Origin: a virus
DNA length: 23,035 bases
Strand: one strand, 5' to 3'
IMG/VR virus record: IMGVR_UViG_3300005529_000101
Coordinates: 1 to 23,035 of that record
Part shown: positions 13,110 through 19,537 of the stretch, piece by piece
How the letters are laid out: each line of letters opens with the position of its first letter
Position numbering within the stretch: the stretch's first letter is position 1
The notes under the pieces: generated by a model
Told to the model about the DNA's origin: nothing
The model's input: only the letters and a program-made list of their open reading frames with translations
Database searches by the model: none
Translations under genes and position numbers: made by a program

Positions 13110-14972
13110 ATGAATACGCATCTCTCTGTCCTGTCCTTCTTCGTCGCATTCGTCGTGGGTCTCGCGGCGATGCCGACCAACGTCTTCAAGGTCTGTGCGT
13201 GGAACGTCGGCACGGCAGAACTCGATCCGTGGCGCATTCGCACGATGAGTGCGATTCGTCAGGCCGGGCAAACCATCAGAGCATGGCTCGCGTCGTTGTG
13301 GTCGCCGCGGATCGCGCTGGCATGCCTCGCGGTGATCATCGCGCTGCTCGCAGCGCAGCATGCAGCGCATGGCGCCGTCCTGCTGGCCGCCACACCGCTC
13401 GCGACGCTGAAGACGAAGAAAGAAGATCTCGTCCGCGCGGCACAGGCGCTCTGTAAGGACGGCAAGTTCGCCGACCAGGCCGCACGCGACGCGTTCGACG
13501 CCAAGATGGCCGAGGCGCGCGGGCTCGATGAAGAGATTCGCGCGATGGAAGCGGCCGGCGACAACAAGCCGCTCACCGATGCCGACCTGGATGCCGCACG
13601 GAAAGCCGGCGCTGACTCCGAGCGCTGTCGCATCAAGGGCATTCGTGATGCGGTTCGTATCGCCAAGCTCGAGACCGTGACCGCTGACAAGATGATCGAG
13701 CGCGGCATCGCGATCGAAGCGGCTCGCGCGGAGATCTTCGCCGAGCTCGAGAAGAATGACCGCAAGGATCCCACGGATCCGCACATTCAGGCTGGCGCTG
13801 ACGCGCAGGACAAGTTCATGCGCGGCGCGACGAATTGGCTGCTGATGAAGGGCGGTCAGGCGACGCTGGTGCGCGGCGCCGTGGAGTCGATGAAGAAACG
13901 CGGCATCGCGGTCGCTGATGTCGAAGGCGATATCGACCCTGGCGAATTCCGCGGACTGACGCTGCTCGACCTCGCGCGGATGTGCCTCGAGCGCGCCGGT
14001 CGCAGCGTCCGCGGCATGAACAAGATGGACCTCGTCGCCCAGGCATTCCTCGTGCGCGGCCAGATCACCCAGTCGACCAGCGACTTCGCGGTGCTGCTCG
14101 AAAACACGATGAACAAGGTCCTCCAGGCGGCGTACGCGACGACGCCGGATACGTGGCGCCGGTTCTGTGCGGAAAGCACGGTCACCGACTTCCGTGCCGC
14201 GAACCGGTATCGCATGGGGAACTTCGGCGCGCTCGACTCGCTGAATGAAAACGGCGAGTTCAAGAACAAGGCGATTCAGGACGCAGAGAAGGCGACCATC
14301 ACCGCGTCAACGAAGGGCAACATCATCAACGTCTCGCGGCAGATGATCGTCAACGACGACCTGAACGCGTTCAGCCGCCTGCCGATGATGCTCGGCCGTG
14401 CGGCCGCGCTGTCGATCGAGACGGACGTCTACGCGCTGCTCGGACAGAACAGCGGTCTCGGCCCGACCCAGAGCGACACGCATCCGCTGTTCTACGACGC
14501 CACGCGGTCGAACGTCAGCACCGGTGCGGCGCTCTCGGCGGCCGCGATCGATGCCGACCGCGTGAAGTTGGGCAGCCAGAAGGATCCGTGGGGCAACGAG
14601 TATCTCGACCTGCGTCCGGCGGTGCTCTTGGTCCCGCTTAGCCTCGGTGGACAGGCGCGCGTCATCAACAACTCGCAGTACGACCCTGACAACCTGGCTA
14701 GCGGCAGCAAGGCGCAGCAGATCCCGAACAAGGTGGTCGGGCTGTTCCGCGATGTCATCGACACGCCGCGACTCACCGGCACGCGCCGCTACATCTTCGC
14801 GGATCCGGGCATCGCGCCGGTCTTCGAAGTGGCGTTCCTCGAAGGGCAGACGGCGCCGGTGCTCGAGTCGCAGGACGGCTGGCGCGTGGACGGCGCGGAG
14901 ATGAAAGCTCGAATCGACTACGGCGTCGCGGCGGTCGACTACCGCGGCGCGGTGACCAACGCCGGCGCGTAG
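13110..14972 (+). CDS. Major capsid protein (HK97 fold) with hydrophobic N-terminal extension
   Basis: GAGGAG at 13101-13106 supports the ATG at 13110; an in-frame ATG at 13245 is an alternative. The first 95 residues contain two hydrophobic stretches: about residues 5-20 (L-S-V-L-S-F-F-V-A-F-V-V-G-L-A-A) and about 68-94 (L-A-C-L-A-V-I-I-A-L-L-A-A). These are unusual for a capsid protein. Residues about 100-230 are Lys/Glu/Ala-rich coiled-coil-like sequence, as expected of a delta or scaffold domain, with no separate scaffold gene nearby. From about residue 240 on the sequence fits capsid proteins of this gene order: D-F-A-V-L-L-E-N-T-M-N-K, then F-G-A-L-D-S-L-N-E-N-G-E-F-K-N, then Y-I-F-A-D-P-G-I-A-P-V-F-E-V-A-F-L-E-G. 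Assignment rests on these motifs, length and position after the protease. Confidence 0.85.
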   Translation: MNTHLSVLSFFVAFVVGLAAMPTNVFKVCAWNVGTAELDPWRIRTMSAIRQAGQTIRAWLASLWSPRIALACLAVIIALLAAQHAAHGAVLLAATPLATLKTKKEDLVRAAQALCKDGKFADQAARDAFDAKMAEARGLDEEIRAMEAAGDNKPLTDADLDAARKAGADSERCRIKGIRDAVRIAKLETVTADKMIERGIAIEAARAEIFAELEKNDRKDPTDPHIQAGADAQDKFMRGATNWLLMKGGQATLVRGAVESMKKRGIAVADVEGDIDPGEFRGLTLLDLARMCLERAGRSVRGMNKMDLVAQAFLVRGQITQSTSDFAVLLENTMNKVLQAAYATTPDTWRRFCAESTVTDFRAANRYRMGNFGALDSLNENGEFKNKAIQDAEKATITASTKGNIINVSRQMIVNDDLNAFSRLPMMLGRAAALSIETDVYALLGQNSGLGPTQSDTHPLFYDATRSNVSTGAALSAAAIDADRVKLGSQKDPWGNEYLDLRPAVLLVPLSLGGQARVINNSQYDPDNLASGSKAQQIPNKVVGLFRDVIDTPRLTGTRRYIFADPGIAPVFEVAFLEGQTAPVLESQDGWRVDGAEMKARIDYGVAAVDYRGAVTNAGA

Positions 14973-14997
14973 GCGCACTGAAGACGGCTGGCCTCTG

Positions 14998-15030
14998 AGG
15001 GCGGTACCGAGTGCATAGCTCGGCCGCCCT
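14998..15030 (+). terminator. Strong hairpin between capsid and decoration genes
   Basis: The left arm GGGCGG (14999-15004) plus CCGAG (15007-15011), with TA bulged between them, pairs with CTCGG (15019-15023) plus CCGCCC (15024-15029) around the 7-nt loop TGCATAG. An A-U pair extends it by one. There is only a short T-T after the stem, so it may reduce rather than end transcription, act as an RNA-processing or stability element, or be a rho-independent terminator of weak form. It sits in the 115-bp gap after the capsid stop and upstream of the next ribosome-binding site. Confidence 0.6.
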
Positions 15031-15087
15031 TAAGGCATCAGAAGGGGTGGCCACGGCGTGCCGGGAAACGCCGCGAGGAGTTATCTG

Positions 15088-15678
15088 ATGGCAACGAATT
15101 ACATCCAGGAAGGCACTCACGTCACGCTCACCGCGCCGTATCAGCGCAACGCGGGACAGGGCGCGCTCGTCGGATCAATCTTTGGTGTCGCGCTCGGCAC
15201 GGTCGCGAGCGGCGCGCAGGGTGAGTTCGCCGTCGAAGGTGTCTGGGATATCACCAAAGCCGCCGGCGCCGTGAATCAGGGCGACCGGATCTATTGGGAC
15301 GACACCGCGAAGAACTGCACGACCGATCCGACCAAAGGACCCCTGATCGGCGGCGCAACACAGGCGCAGCTGAGCGGCGACGCCACGGTGCGCGTCCGTC
15401 TGAATGAAAGCGTGCCTGGCCTCGAGGAAGCGACGCAGCAGGCCCGTGTCGGCCAGCTGACGGACAACTCCGGAGGCGCCGCAGCCGACGGCACGATCGG
15501 CGCCGTTACCGGTTTTACGCCGTCGGTGGCGTGGAACGGCTCATCGGTCTATCCGAGCGCGGCTGACGCCACGGCGATCAACGCGGGACTCATCGCGGCC
15601 AGAGACGCGATCAAGGAGCTCGCGACGAAGGTCAACGCGCTCGAGTCGACGCTACACGCGGCCGGCATCACGGCGTAA
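15088..15678 (+). CDS. Capsid decoration protein (DUF2190 type)
   Basis: The frame is open from a GTG at 15058, but GAGGAG at 15075-15080 places the start at ATG 15088, giving 196 residues. It begins M-A-T-N-Y-I-Q-E-G-T-H-V-T-L-T-A-P and continues G-A-L-V-G-S-I-F-G-V-A, E-G-V-W-D-I-T-K and G-D-R-I-Y-W-D-D. This matches the DUF2190 beta domain, which coats or cements heads in several phages and takes the place of lambda gpD. The extra C-terminal 75 residues end in a helix (A-I-K-E-L-A-T-K-V-N-A-L-E) that may form a coiled coil. The location right after the capsid gene supports the role. Confidence 0.85.
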   Translation: MATNYIQEGTHVTLTAPYQRNAGQGALVGSIFGVALGTVASGAQGEFAVEGVWDITKAAGAVNQGDRIYWDDTAKNCTTDPTKGPLIGGATQAQLSGDATVRVRLNESVPGLEEATQQARVGQLTDNSGGAAADGTIGAVTGFTPSVAWNGSSVYPSAADATAINAGLIAARDAIKELATKVNALESTLHAAGITA

Positions 15679-15681
15679 TCG

Positions 15682-16023
15682 ATGCCGACGCTCGCGCAGC
15701 GGGCGCTGATGTTGAAGGTGAATCTGGCCGCGCACGGTATCGCCATCACCGTGACGCGGCCAGGTGAACCGGTGGTCGCGGCGACCGGCATCTGGCACGT
15801 CGCGAAGCGCGACGACCAGCCTTACGGCACGGACTTCCAAAACATCGGCGCTCGGCGAGTGATGACCATTGCGCGGTCTGGCACCGTACCGAATGCTCCA
15901 CGAGGGACGGTCATCACAGCCGCGGATATCGACGGCGGGGTGACGAAGAGTTGGCGCGTCGACGGATACGACGCCCCAGCAGAAGCCGATTACATGCGAC
16001 TGATTCTGGTGGAAACGACATAG
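15682..16023 (+). CDS. Head-tail joining protein, FII-like
   Basis: The 113-residue product lies between the decoration protein and the Z-like minor tail gene, where lambda has FII (117 residues). It is beta-rich: V-A-A-T-G-I-W-H-V, then R-R-V-M-T-I-A-R, then Y-M-R-L-I-L-V-E, with P-Y-G-T-D-F in between. FII-like proteins bind the completed head and form the tail attachment surface. The call rests mostly on position and size; sequence support is weak. No clear ribosome-binding site precedes the ATG, which lies 4 bp after the upstream stop. Confidence 0.6.
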   Translation: MPTLAQRALMLKVNLAAHGIAITVTRPGEPVVAATGIWHVAKRDDQPYGTDFQNIGARRVMTIARSGTVPNAPRGTVITAADIDGGVTKSWRVDGYDAPAEADYMRLILVETT

Positions 16024-16026
16024 CTG

Positions 16027-16617
16027 ATGGTCACCGTCGCCACAGAGGGATTGATCGAACTCGCCGAGAGTTTCAGAGCCATGCCGGTCAACGTTCGGCA
16101 GGCGCTCGTGCGCTCGCTCAACCGTGCGATCGGTAGCGGGCGCGCGGTGATGATCACGCTGCTCAAGGAGCATCTCGGCGTCAAGGCGAGTGCTCTGCGA
16201 GACTTGTTGCCGATCGATCCAGCGTCAGACGCCACACCGTCAGCGATGGTTTCACCGAAGAAAAAGCAACTAGGTCTGATCGACCTGCATGCGAGCGGCC
16301 CCGAGCCGTCGCGCGGCAAAGGTCGAGGCGTCAGCTACGTGATCCAGGGGGGACGCAAGGTCTTTCCGAACGCGTTCATCGCGACGATGAAGAGCGGTCA
16401 CCGCGGCGTGTTCATCCGTAAAGGGAAAAGCCGTCTTCCGATCAAAGAACTGTTCGGCCCGGCCCTGTCGACGGTGTTTGTCAGTTATCAGGCGCAAGGG
16501 CAAGCGCGCGCAGAGGAAGCCTTCTACGCCAACTTTGAACACGAGCTCGGACGGATTGGCCTGACCGCGGCCGACGTGCTGGGCGAATCCAACGACGCCG
16601 AAGATGCAGCCGCTTGA
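16027..16617 (+). CDS. Minor tail protein Z-like
   Basis: The 196-residue product (lambda gpZ is 192) contains A-L-V-R-S-L-N-R-A-I-G-S-G near residue 30, a K-x-S-A-L-R-D-L-L segment, and R-K-G-K-S-R-L-P-I-K-E-L-F-G-P-A (residues about 135-150). The R-L-P-I-x-x-L-x-G-P motif is diagnostic of the GPZ family, which acts in tail completion and head-tail joining. The start follows the previous stop by 3 bp. Its last 14 nt overlap the next gene. The C-terminus is acidic and less conserved. Confidence 0.8.
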   Translation: MVTVATEGLIELAESFRAMPVNVRQALVRSLNRAIGSGRAVMITLLKEHLGVKASALRDLLPIDPASDATPSAMVSPKKKQLGLIDLHASGPEPSRGKGRGVSYVIQGGRKVFPNAFIATMKSGHRGVFIRKGKSRLPIKELFGPALSTVFVSYQAQGQARAEEAFYANFEHELGRIGLTAADVLGESNDAEDAAA

Positions 16618-17080
16618 TTACACGCTGATCGTCGGGCTGCAGACCGCGCTGCGCGCGATGAGCGTCGCTGGCGGCTATCACTTCGACGTGCAGGCCTCGG
16701 CGGTGAAGCTCGATCCGAATTGCGACGTCGAGTCGTTGATCGCGCCTGGCGGTCTCCGCCCGTTCGTCATCATCGAGGTCAAACCCGACACGTGGGAGTA
16801 CAAGCCGGCGAAGCGTATCGATGTCGTCTTACCGATCACTATTCACTGGGTCAGTGATGCGGTTCCGACCGATGACGAGAGCCGCTTGAAGACGTTCTTC
16901 GAAGGTCTCGCCGACGTCGAGCGCGCGATCGCGAAGCCGATTACAGATGGCGCCGGCGGCGAGGTGCTGCCACGCATCACGAAGCGATCCTATTCGACCG
17001 CCATCGACGGCGCGCAGGTCTGGGCGATCGTGGACACCGAACTGCGATCACATCGCGTCTACGGGCAACCGGACGCATAG
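16604..17080 (+). CDS. Tail terminator protein, U-like
   Basis: This 158-residue protein follows the Z-like gene and precedes the tube gene, as lambda U (131 residues) does. Its sequence shows L-Q-T-A-L-R-A-M near the start, R-P-F-V-I-I-E-V-K-P-D, then I-D-V-V-L-P-I-T-I-H-W and E-G-L-A-D-V-E-R-A-I. This alternation of strands and a helix fits terminator proteins that cap the tail tube as a hexamer and stop its growth. The call depends largely on position and size. Confidence 0.7.
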   Translation: MQPLDYTLIVGLQTALRAMSVAGGYHFDVQASAVKLDPNCDVESLIAPGGLRPFVIIEVKPDTWEYKPAKRIDVVLPITIHWVSDAVPTDDESRLKTFFEGLADVERAIAKPITDGAGGEVLPRITKRSYSTAIDGAQVWAIVDTELRSHRVYGQPDA

Positions 17081-17087
17081 GACGACG

Positions 17088-17378
17088 ATGCCACACATCA
17101 AGCACTGCACCGCGCAACTGACGCTCAGAGGGCCGTGGGGATATCTCGACCTCCAGCCAGGCATGCCGGTCGATCTTGATCGCGTACTGACGCCGGCGCG
17201 CGAGGCGGTCGCCGCGAAAGGTCAGCCTGGCACCGACGGTTATGTCCCGGAGCAACCGGAAGTGCAGCAGTTCACGGTCGCTGATGCCGTTCACGGTAAA
17301 GAAACGGATTGGTTCAGCGACACGCCTCCGGCGGATGAACCCGCTGAGACATCGTCGCCAGCCGAGATGCAGGAGTAG
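17088..17378 (+). CDS. Small hypothetical protein before the tail tube gene
   Basis: The frame is open from 16947, but most of that overlaps the terminator gene, so the ATG at 17088 (7 bp after its stop) is preferred. The product is 96 residues. It begins M-P-H-I-K-H-C-T-A-Q-L-T-L and contains G-Y-L-D-L-Q-P-G-M-P-V-D-L, which looks like a small beta domain. The last 35 residues are acidic and rich in Pro, Ser and Glu, probably unstructured. I do not recognise it. Its place between the U-like and V-like genes suggests a tail or neck role. Confidence 0.55.
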   Translation: MPHIKHCTAQLTLRGPWGYLDLQPGMPVDLDRVLTPAREAVAAKGQPGTDGYVPEQPEVQQFTVADAVHGKETDWFSDTPPADEPAETSSPAEMQE

Positions 17379-17381
17379 CCG

Positions 17382-18566
17382 ATGACCAACTGGTACATAG
17401 GACGCACCGGACAGCTTTACGTAGCGGAAGAGTCGTCGTACGGCACGGCCCCCACGCTGCAGGCGACGAACGCGTTCCGACACCTGTCGCAGAAGTTGTC
17501 GATGGATCCGCGGCAGCTGCGCAAGAGTCCGGAGCGGCACACGGATCCGAGCCAGCGCGTAATGCTCGTGGGCCGACAGAAGGCGAGCTTCGACGTCAAA
17601 GCGCAGCTCTATCCGAGCGGCACGTTGAACACGCTGCCGGAAGCGGACTTGGTGCTGAAGAACGCGCTCGGTAACGCCGCGACGAACGTCACGTTGTCGA
17701 CCACCGTCTCGAGCGGAGCGAGCGCGACTGGTGCCGTCGTCGCATCTGCGACAGGTCTGGCCGTCGGCCAGCCGATCCAAATCGGCGTCCTCGGCGGATC
17801 GGCACCTGGCACCTACCTCCGGTGGCTGACCGGTGTCTCCGGCACCACGTTGACGTGGGCGCCGGCGTTGCCGGCGACGTGCGCCGCGAGCGACACCGTG
17901 AAGGGGACGATCGGGTACGCGCTCGGCACTACGCTGCCGAAATCGCTCGACATCGCACATTACCCGCAAGCGCCGTCCGCATCGACGCCGGCGCGCGAAA
18001 TGCTCGGCTGCGCGATCGACAAGATCTCGTTCATGTTCGACTCGAACCTCGAGCCGATGATTCAGTTTAGCGGCCCTGCGCAGGGATTCGCCGGCACGTT
18101 CGGGACCTGGACGCCACAAGCGCAGCCCGGTGGATTCACGACGGTCGGCGCCGAGAACGCGATCCCGTCTGGTCTGACTGGCTACTTCCAGCTGGGCTCG
18201 ACGCTGTACGAGATCGAGAAGATGCAGATCGACGTCGTAAACGGCGAAGAGCTGCAGAACACCGCGCTCGGCACGAACAAAGCGAAGGCGATGTTCCGGA
18301 AGGGCAAGCGCGCCGTCACGGTGAAGATCAACGCGAAGGTCAGCGACGATCTCACGCTGTGGACGCCGTCCCTGGCGGCCTCCATCAACGCAGCGATGCT
18401 GCAGATCGGCACGTCGGCGACCAAGATCTGGGGCTTCTATCTGCCGAACCTTCAGATCATGGCGCCGCCGGACATCGGCGACGCCGACGAGACGAACAAC
18501 TGGGATTTCAACGCCGTCGCGCTCGCGAGCGCCGGCAACGACGAGTTCTACGTGGCGGCGGCGTAA
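17382..18566 (+). CDS. Major tail tube protein (V-like)
   Basis: AGGAG at 17371-17375 supports the ATG at 17382. The 394-residue product begins W-Y-I-G-R-T-G-Q-L-Y-V-A-E-E-S-S-Y-G-T, the usual opening of siphophage tube proteins. It then has R-H-L-S-Q-K-L and later L-E-P-M-I-Q-F-S-G-P-A-Q-G, a tube-fold signature. Residues about 100-180 (A-S-A-T-G-L-A-V-G-Q-P-I-Q-I-G) look like an inserted beta domain, which could project from the tail surface. It is longer than lambda gpV (246 residues). The position between terminator and chaperones is the standard one. Confidence 0.85.
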   Translation: MTNWYIGRTGQLYVAEESSYGTAPTLQATNAFRHLSQKLSMDPRQLRKSPERHTDPSQRVMLVGRQKASFDVKAQLYPSGTLNTLPEADLVLKNALGNAATNVTLSTTVSSGASATGAVVASATGLAVGQPIQIGVLGGSAPGTYLRWLTGVSGTTLTWAPALPATCAASDTVKGTIGYALGTTLPKSLDIAHYPQAPSASTPAREMLGCAIDKISFMFDSNLEPMIQFSGPAQGFAGTFGTWTPQAQPGGFTTVGAENAIPSGLTGYFQLGSTLYEIEKMQIDVVNGEELQNTALGTNKAKAMFRKGKRAVTVKINAKVSDDLTLWTPSLAASINAAMLQIGTSATKIWGFYLPNLQIMAPPDIGDADETNNWDFNAVALASAGNDEFYVAAA

Positions 18567-18605
18567 GCCGTTCATCACGCGCATCCAACAGCTCTGCGTC
18601 CCGCG

Positions 18606-18642
18606 CGGCGCCCGACGTCACCTCTCACGACGAAGGGCGCCG
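18606..18642 (+). other. Two-part hairpin between tail tube and chaperone genes
   Basis: CGGCGCCC (18606-18613) pairs with GGGCGCCG (18635-18642). Inside it, CGTC (18616-18619) pairs with GACG (18629-18632) around a 9-nt loop, and the two stems are separated by GA opposite AA. No T-run follows, so a rho-independent terminator is not clearly supported. It lies in the 147-bp gap between genes. It may act as an RNA processing, attenuation or stability signal setting the large difference in dose between tube protein and chaperone. Confidence 0.5.
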
Positions 18643-18713
18643 AACCTTCAGGCGGCGCAACCGACAGTCCATCGGATTTCAACTACAGCGCGCCACGCGC
18701 GCGAAAGGACTGC

Positions 18714-19256
18714 ATGCCGCCCGTTTTCGAGTTTCGAGACTACTTCGACGCAACCGTCACCATCTTCGACCGTGAACTGCCGCTCAAGATCAAGCGGTAT
18801 CCGCGCGATGAAGCCGACCGCCTCTACCAGCGGTCGATGGAACTGCAGCCGCCGCGCGGCACGACCGAGACCGACGACGAGCGCCAGGCGCGACGTGAGC
18901 GCTCGTCGATGTTTCTCCGCGAAGTGATTGCGGACGCTATCTCTCTCGATGAGGGTGTCGTCGTCGATCGCGGACAGTCCGTGACGACCGGTGCCGGTCT
19001 GATCGAACTGTTCGTGCACCGCGAAGACGTACTCGCGGCACTCGCGGCGGCCGTCATCCTTGAAAACCGCGTGATGCCGAGCCTCGCAAAAAACTTGAAC
19101 TCGCCGCGCGCTTCCGCTGGTGGCTCGGAAGCGTCGATCCCGGCACGCGGTGGGGACAAACCGGGATCGACTGTGGAAAGTGCCGCAAGTTCGGGTACTG
19201 CGGCGAGCGCGGCTGCGACGGCCGAGAACAAGGACGTCGCGGTCGCCCTCGGGTGA
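18714..19256 (+). CDS. Tail assembly chaperone G-like
   Basis: AAAGGA seven nucleotides upstream supports the ATG at 18714. The zero-frame product is 180 residues. The first half reads F-E-F-R-D-Y-F-D-A-T-V-T-I-F, then L-K-I-K-R-Y-P-R-D-E-A, and is helical beyond that. The residues after the slippery site (from about 128) are a low-complexity Ala/Ser/Gly tail with no domain, which suggests that the important reading from there is the shifted frame. Lambda G is similar in size (140 residues). It and its frameshifted G-T product load the tape measure protein and guide tube assembly. The call is by position plus the frameshift signal. Confidence 0.8.
   Translation: MPPVFEFRDYFDATVTIFDRELPLKIKRYPRDEADRLYQRSMELQPPRGTTETDDERQARRERSSMFLREVIADAISLDEGVVVDRGQSVTTGAGLIELFVHREDVLAALAAAVILENRVMPSLAKNLNSPRASAGGSEASIPARGGDKPGSTVESAASSGTAASAAATAENKDVAVALG
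19088..19133 (+). promoter_or_regulatory. Programmed -1 frameshift signal: A_AAA_AAC and downstream hairpin
   Basis: The heptamer AAAAAAC spans 19088-19094 and is phased exactly as A_AAA_AAC in the G-like frame (codons GCA AAA AAC), an efficient -1 slippery sequence in bacteria. Fourteen nucleotides later, CGCTTCCG (19109-19116) pairs perfectly with CGGAAGCG (19126-19133) around a 9-nt loop, a plausible stimulatory structure although the spacer is longer than typical. Slippage would join residue 127 of the G-like protein to the frame that is open from 19094 to the stop ending at 19537. Other tailed phages have the same arrangement at G and G-T. Confidence 0.85.
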
Positions 19257-19537
19257 TCTGGAAGGCGACGCGACATGACCACATCAGGAGCGAAGTCACG
19301 ACGACGACGTGCCCGGTGCTGGCATTCACGCCAGAAGTCGAGAGGCTGCTGCAGCTGTTCGATGACACGCATGTGCTGATGAATGCGGACGGTCGGTACT
19401 GGTGGCAACCGATCGCCCCGTTTGATGGACGGGGAGACAGCCACGACTCGCACGCGATCGCACTGCTTCGACGCGTGCACGAGGACCTGGTGAGACCGAG
19501 ACCGAAGGCTGACGTACCGGACACAGAGAATGGCTGA
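19094..19537 (+). CDS. Tail assembly chaperone T region (reached by -1 frameshift; G-T product 18714-19537)
   Basis: After a -1 slip at 19088-19094 the frame runs 147 residues without a stop, giving a G-T fusion of 274 residues, close to lambda gpGT (about 280). The shifted part has R-F-R-W-W-L, then C-G-K-C-R-K-F-G-Y-C-G-E-R-G-C, a four-cysteine zinc-type motif that would not exist in the zero frame, and then P-E-V-E-R-L-L-Q-L-F and Y-W-W-Q-P-I. The GTG at 19253 is only an internal codon of this frame and need not be a start. The T portion contacts the tube and tape measure proteins. The end overlaps the tape measure start by 8 nt. Confidence 0.8.
   Translation, partial: LELAARFRWWLGSVDPGTRWGQTGIDCGKCRKFGYCGERGCDGREQGRRGRPRVIWKATRHDHIRSEVTTTTCPVLAFTPEVERLLQLFDDTHVLMNADGRYWWQPIAPFDGRGDSHDSHAIALLRRVHEDLVRPRPKADVPDTENG

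Noticed and set aside
16977-18584. Long open frame of 535 codons on the minus strand
   Set aside because: It lies opposite the tail tube gene and its neighbour, is very rich in Arg and has no motif. GC-rich DNA leaves such antisense frames open by composition.
19253-19537. Stand-alone 94-residue gene starting at GTG 19253
   Set aside because: The same frame is open back to the slippery heptamer and carries the cysteine motif upstream of 19253, so it is better read as the frameshifted T region.
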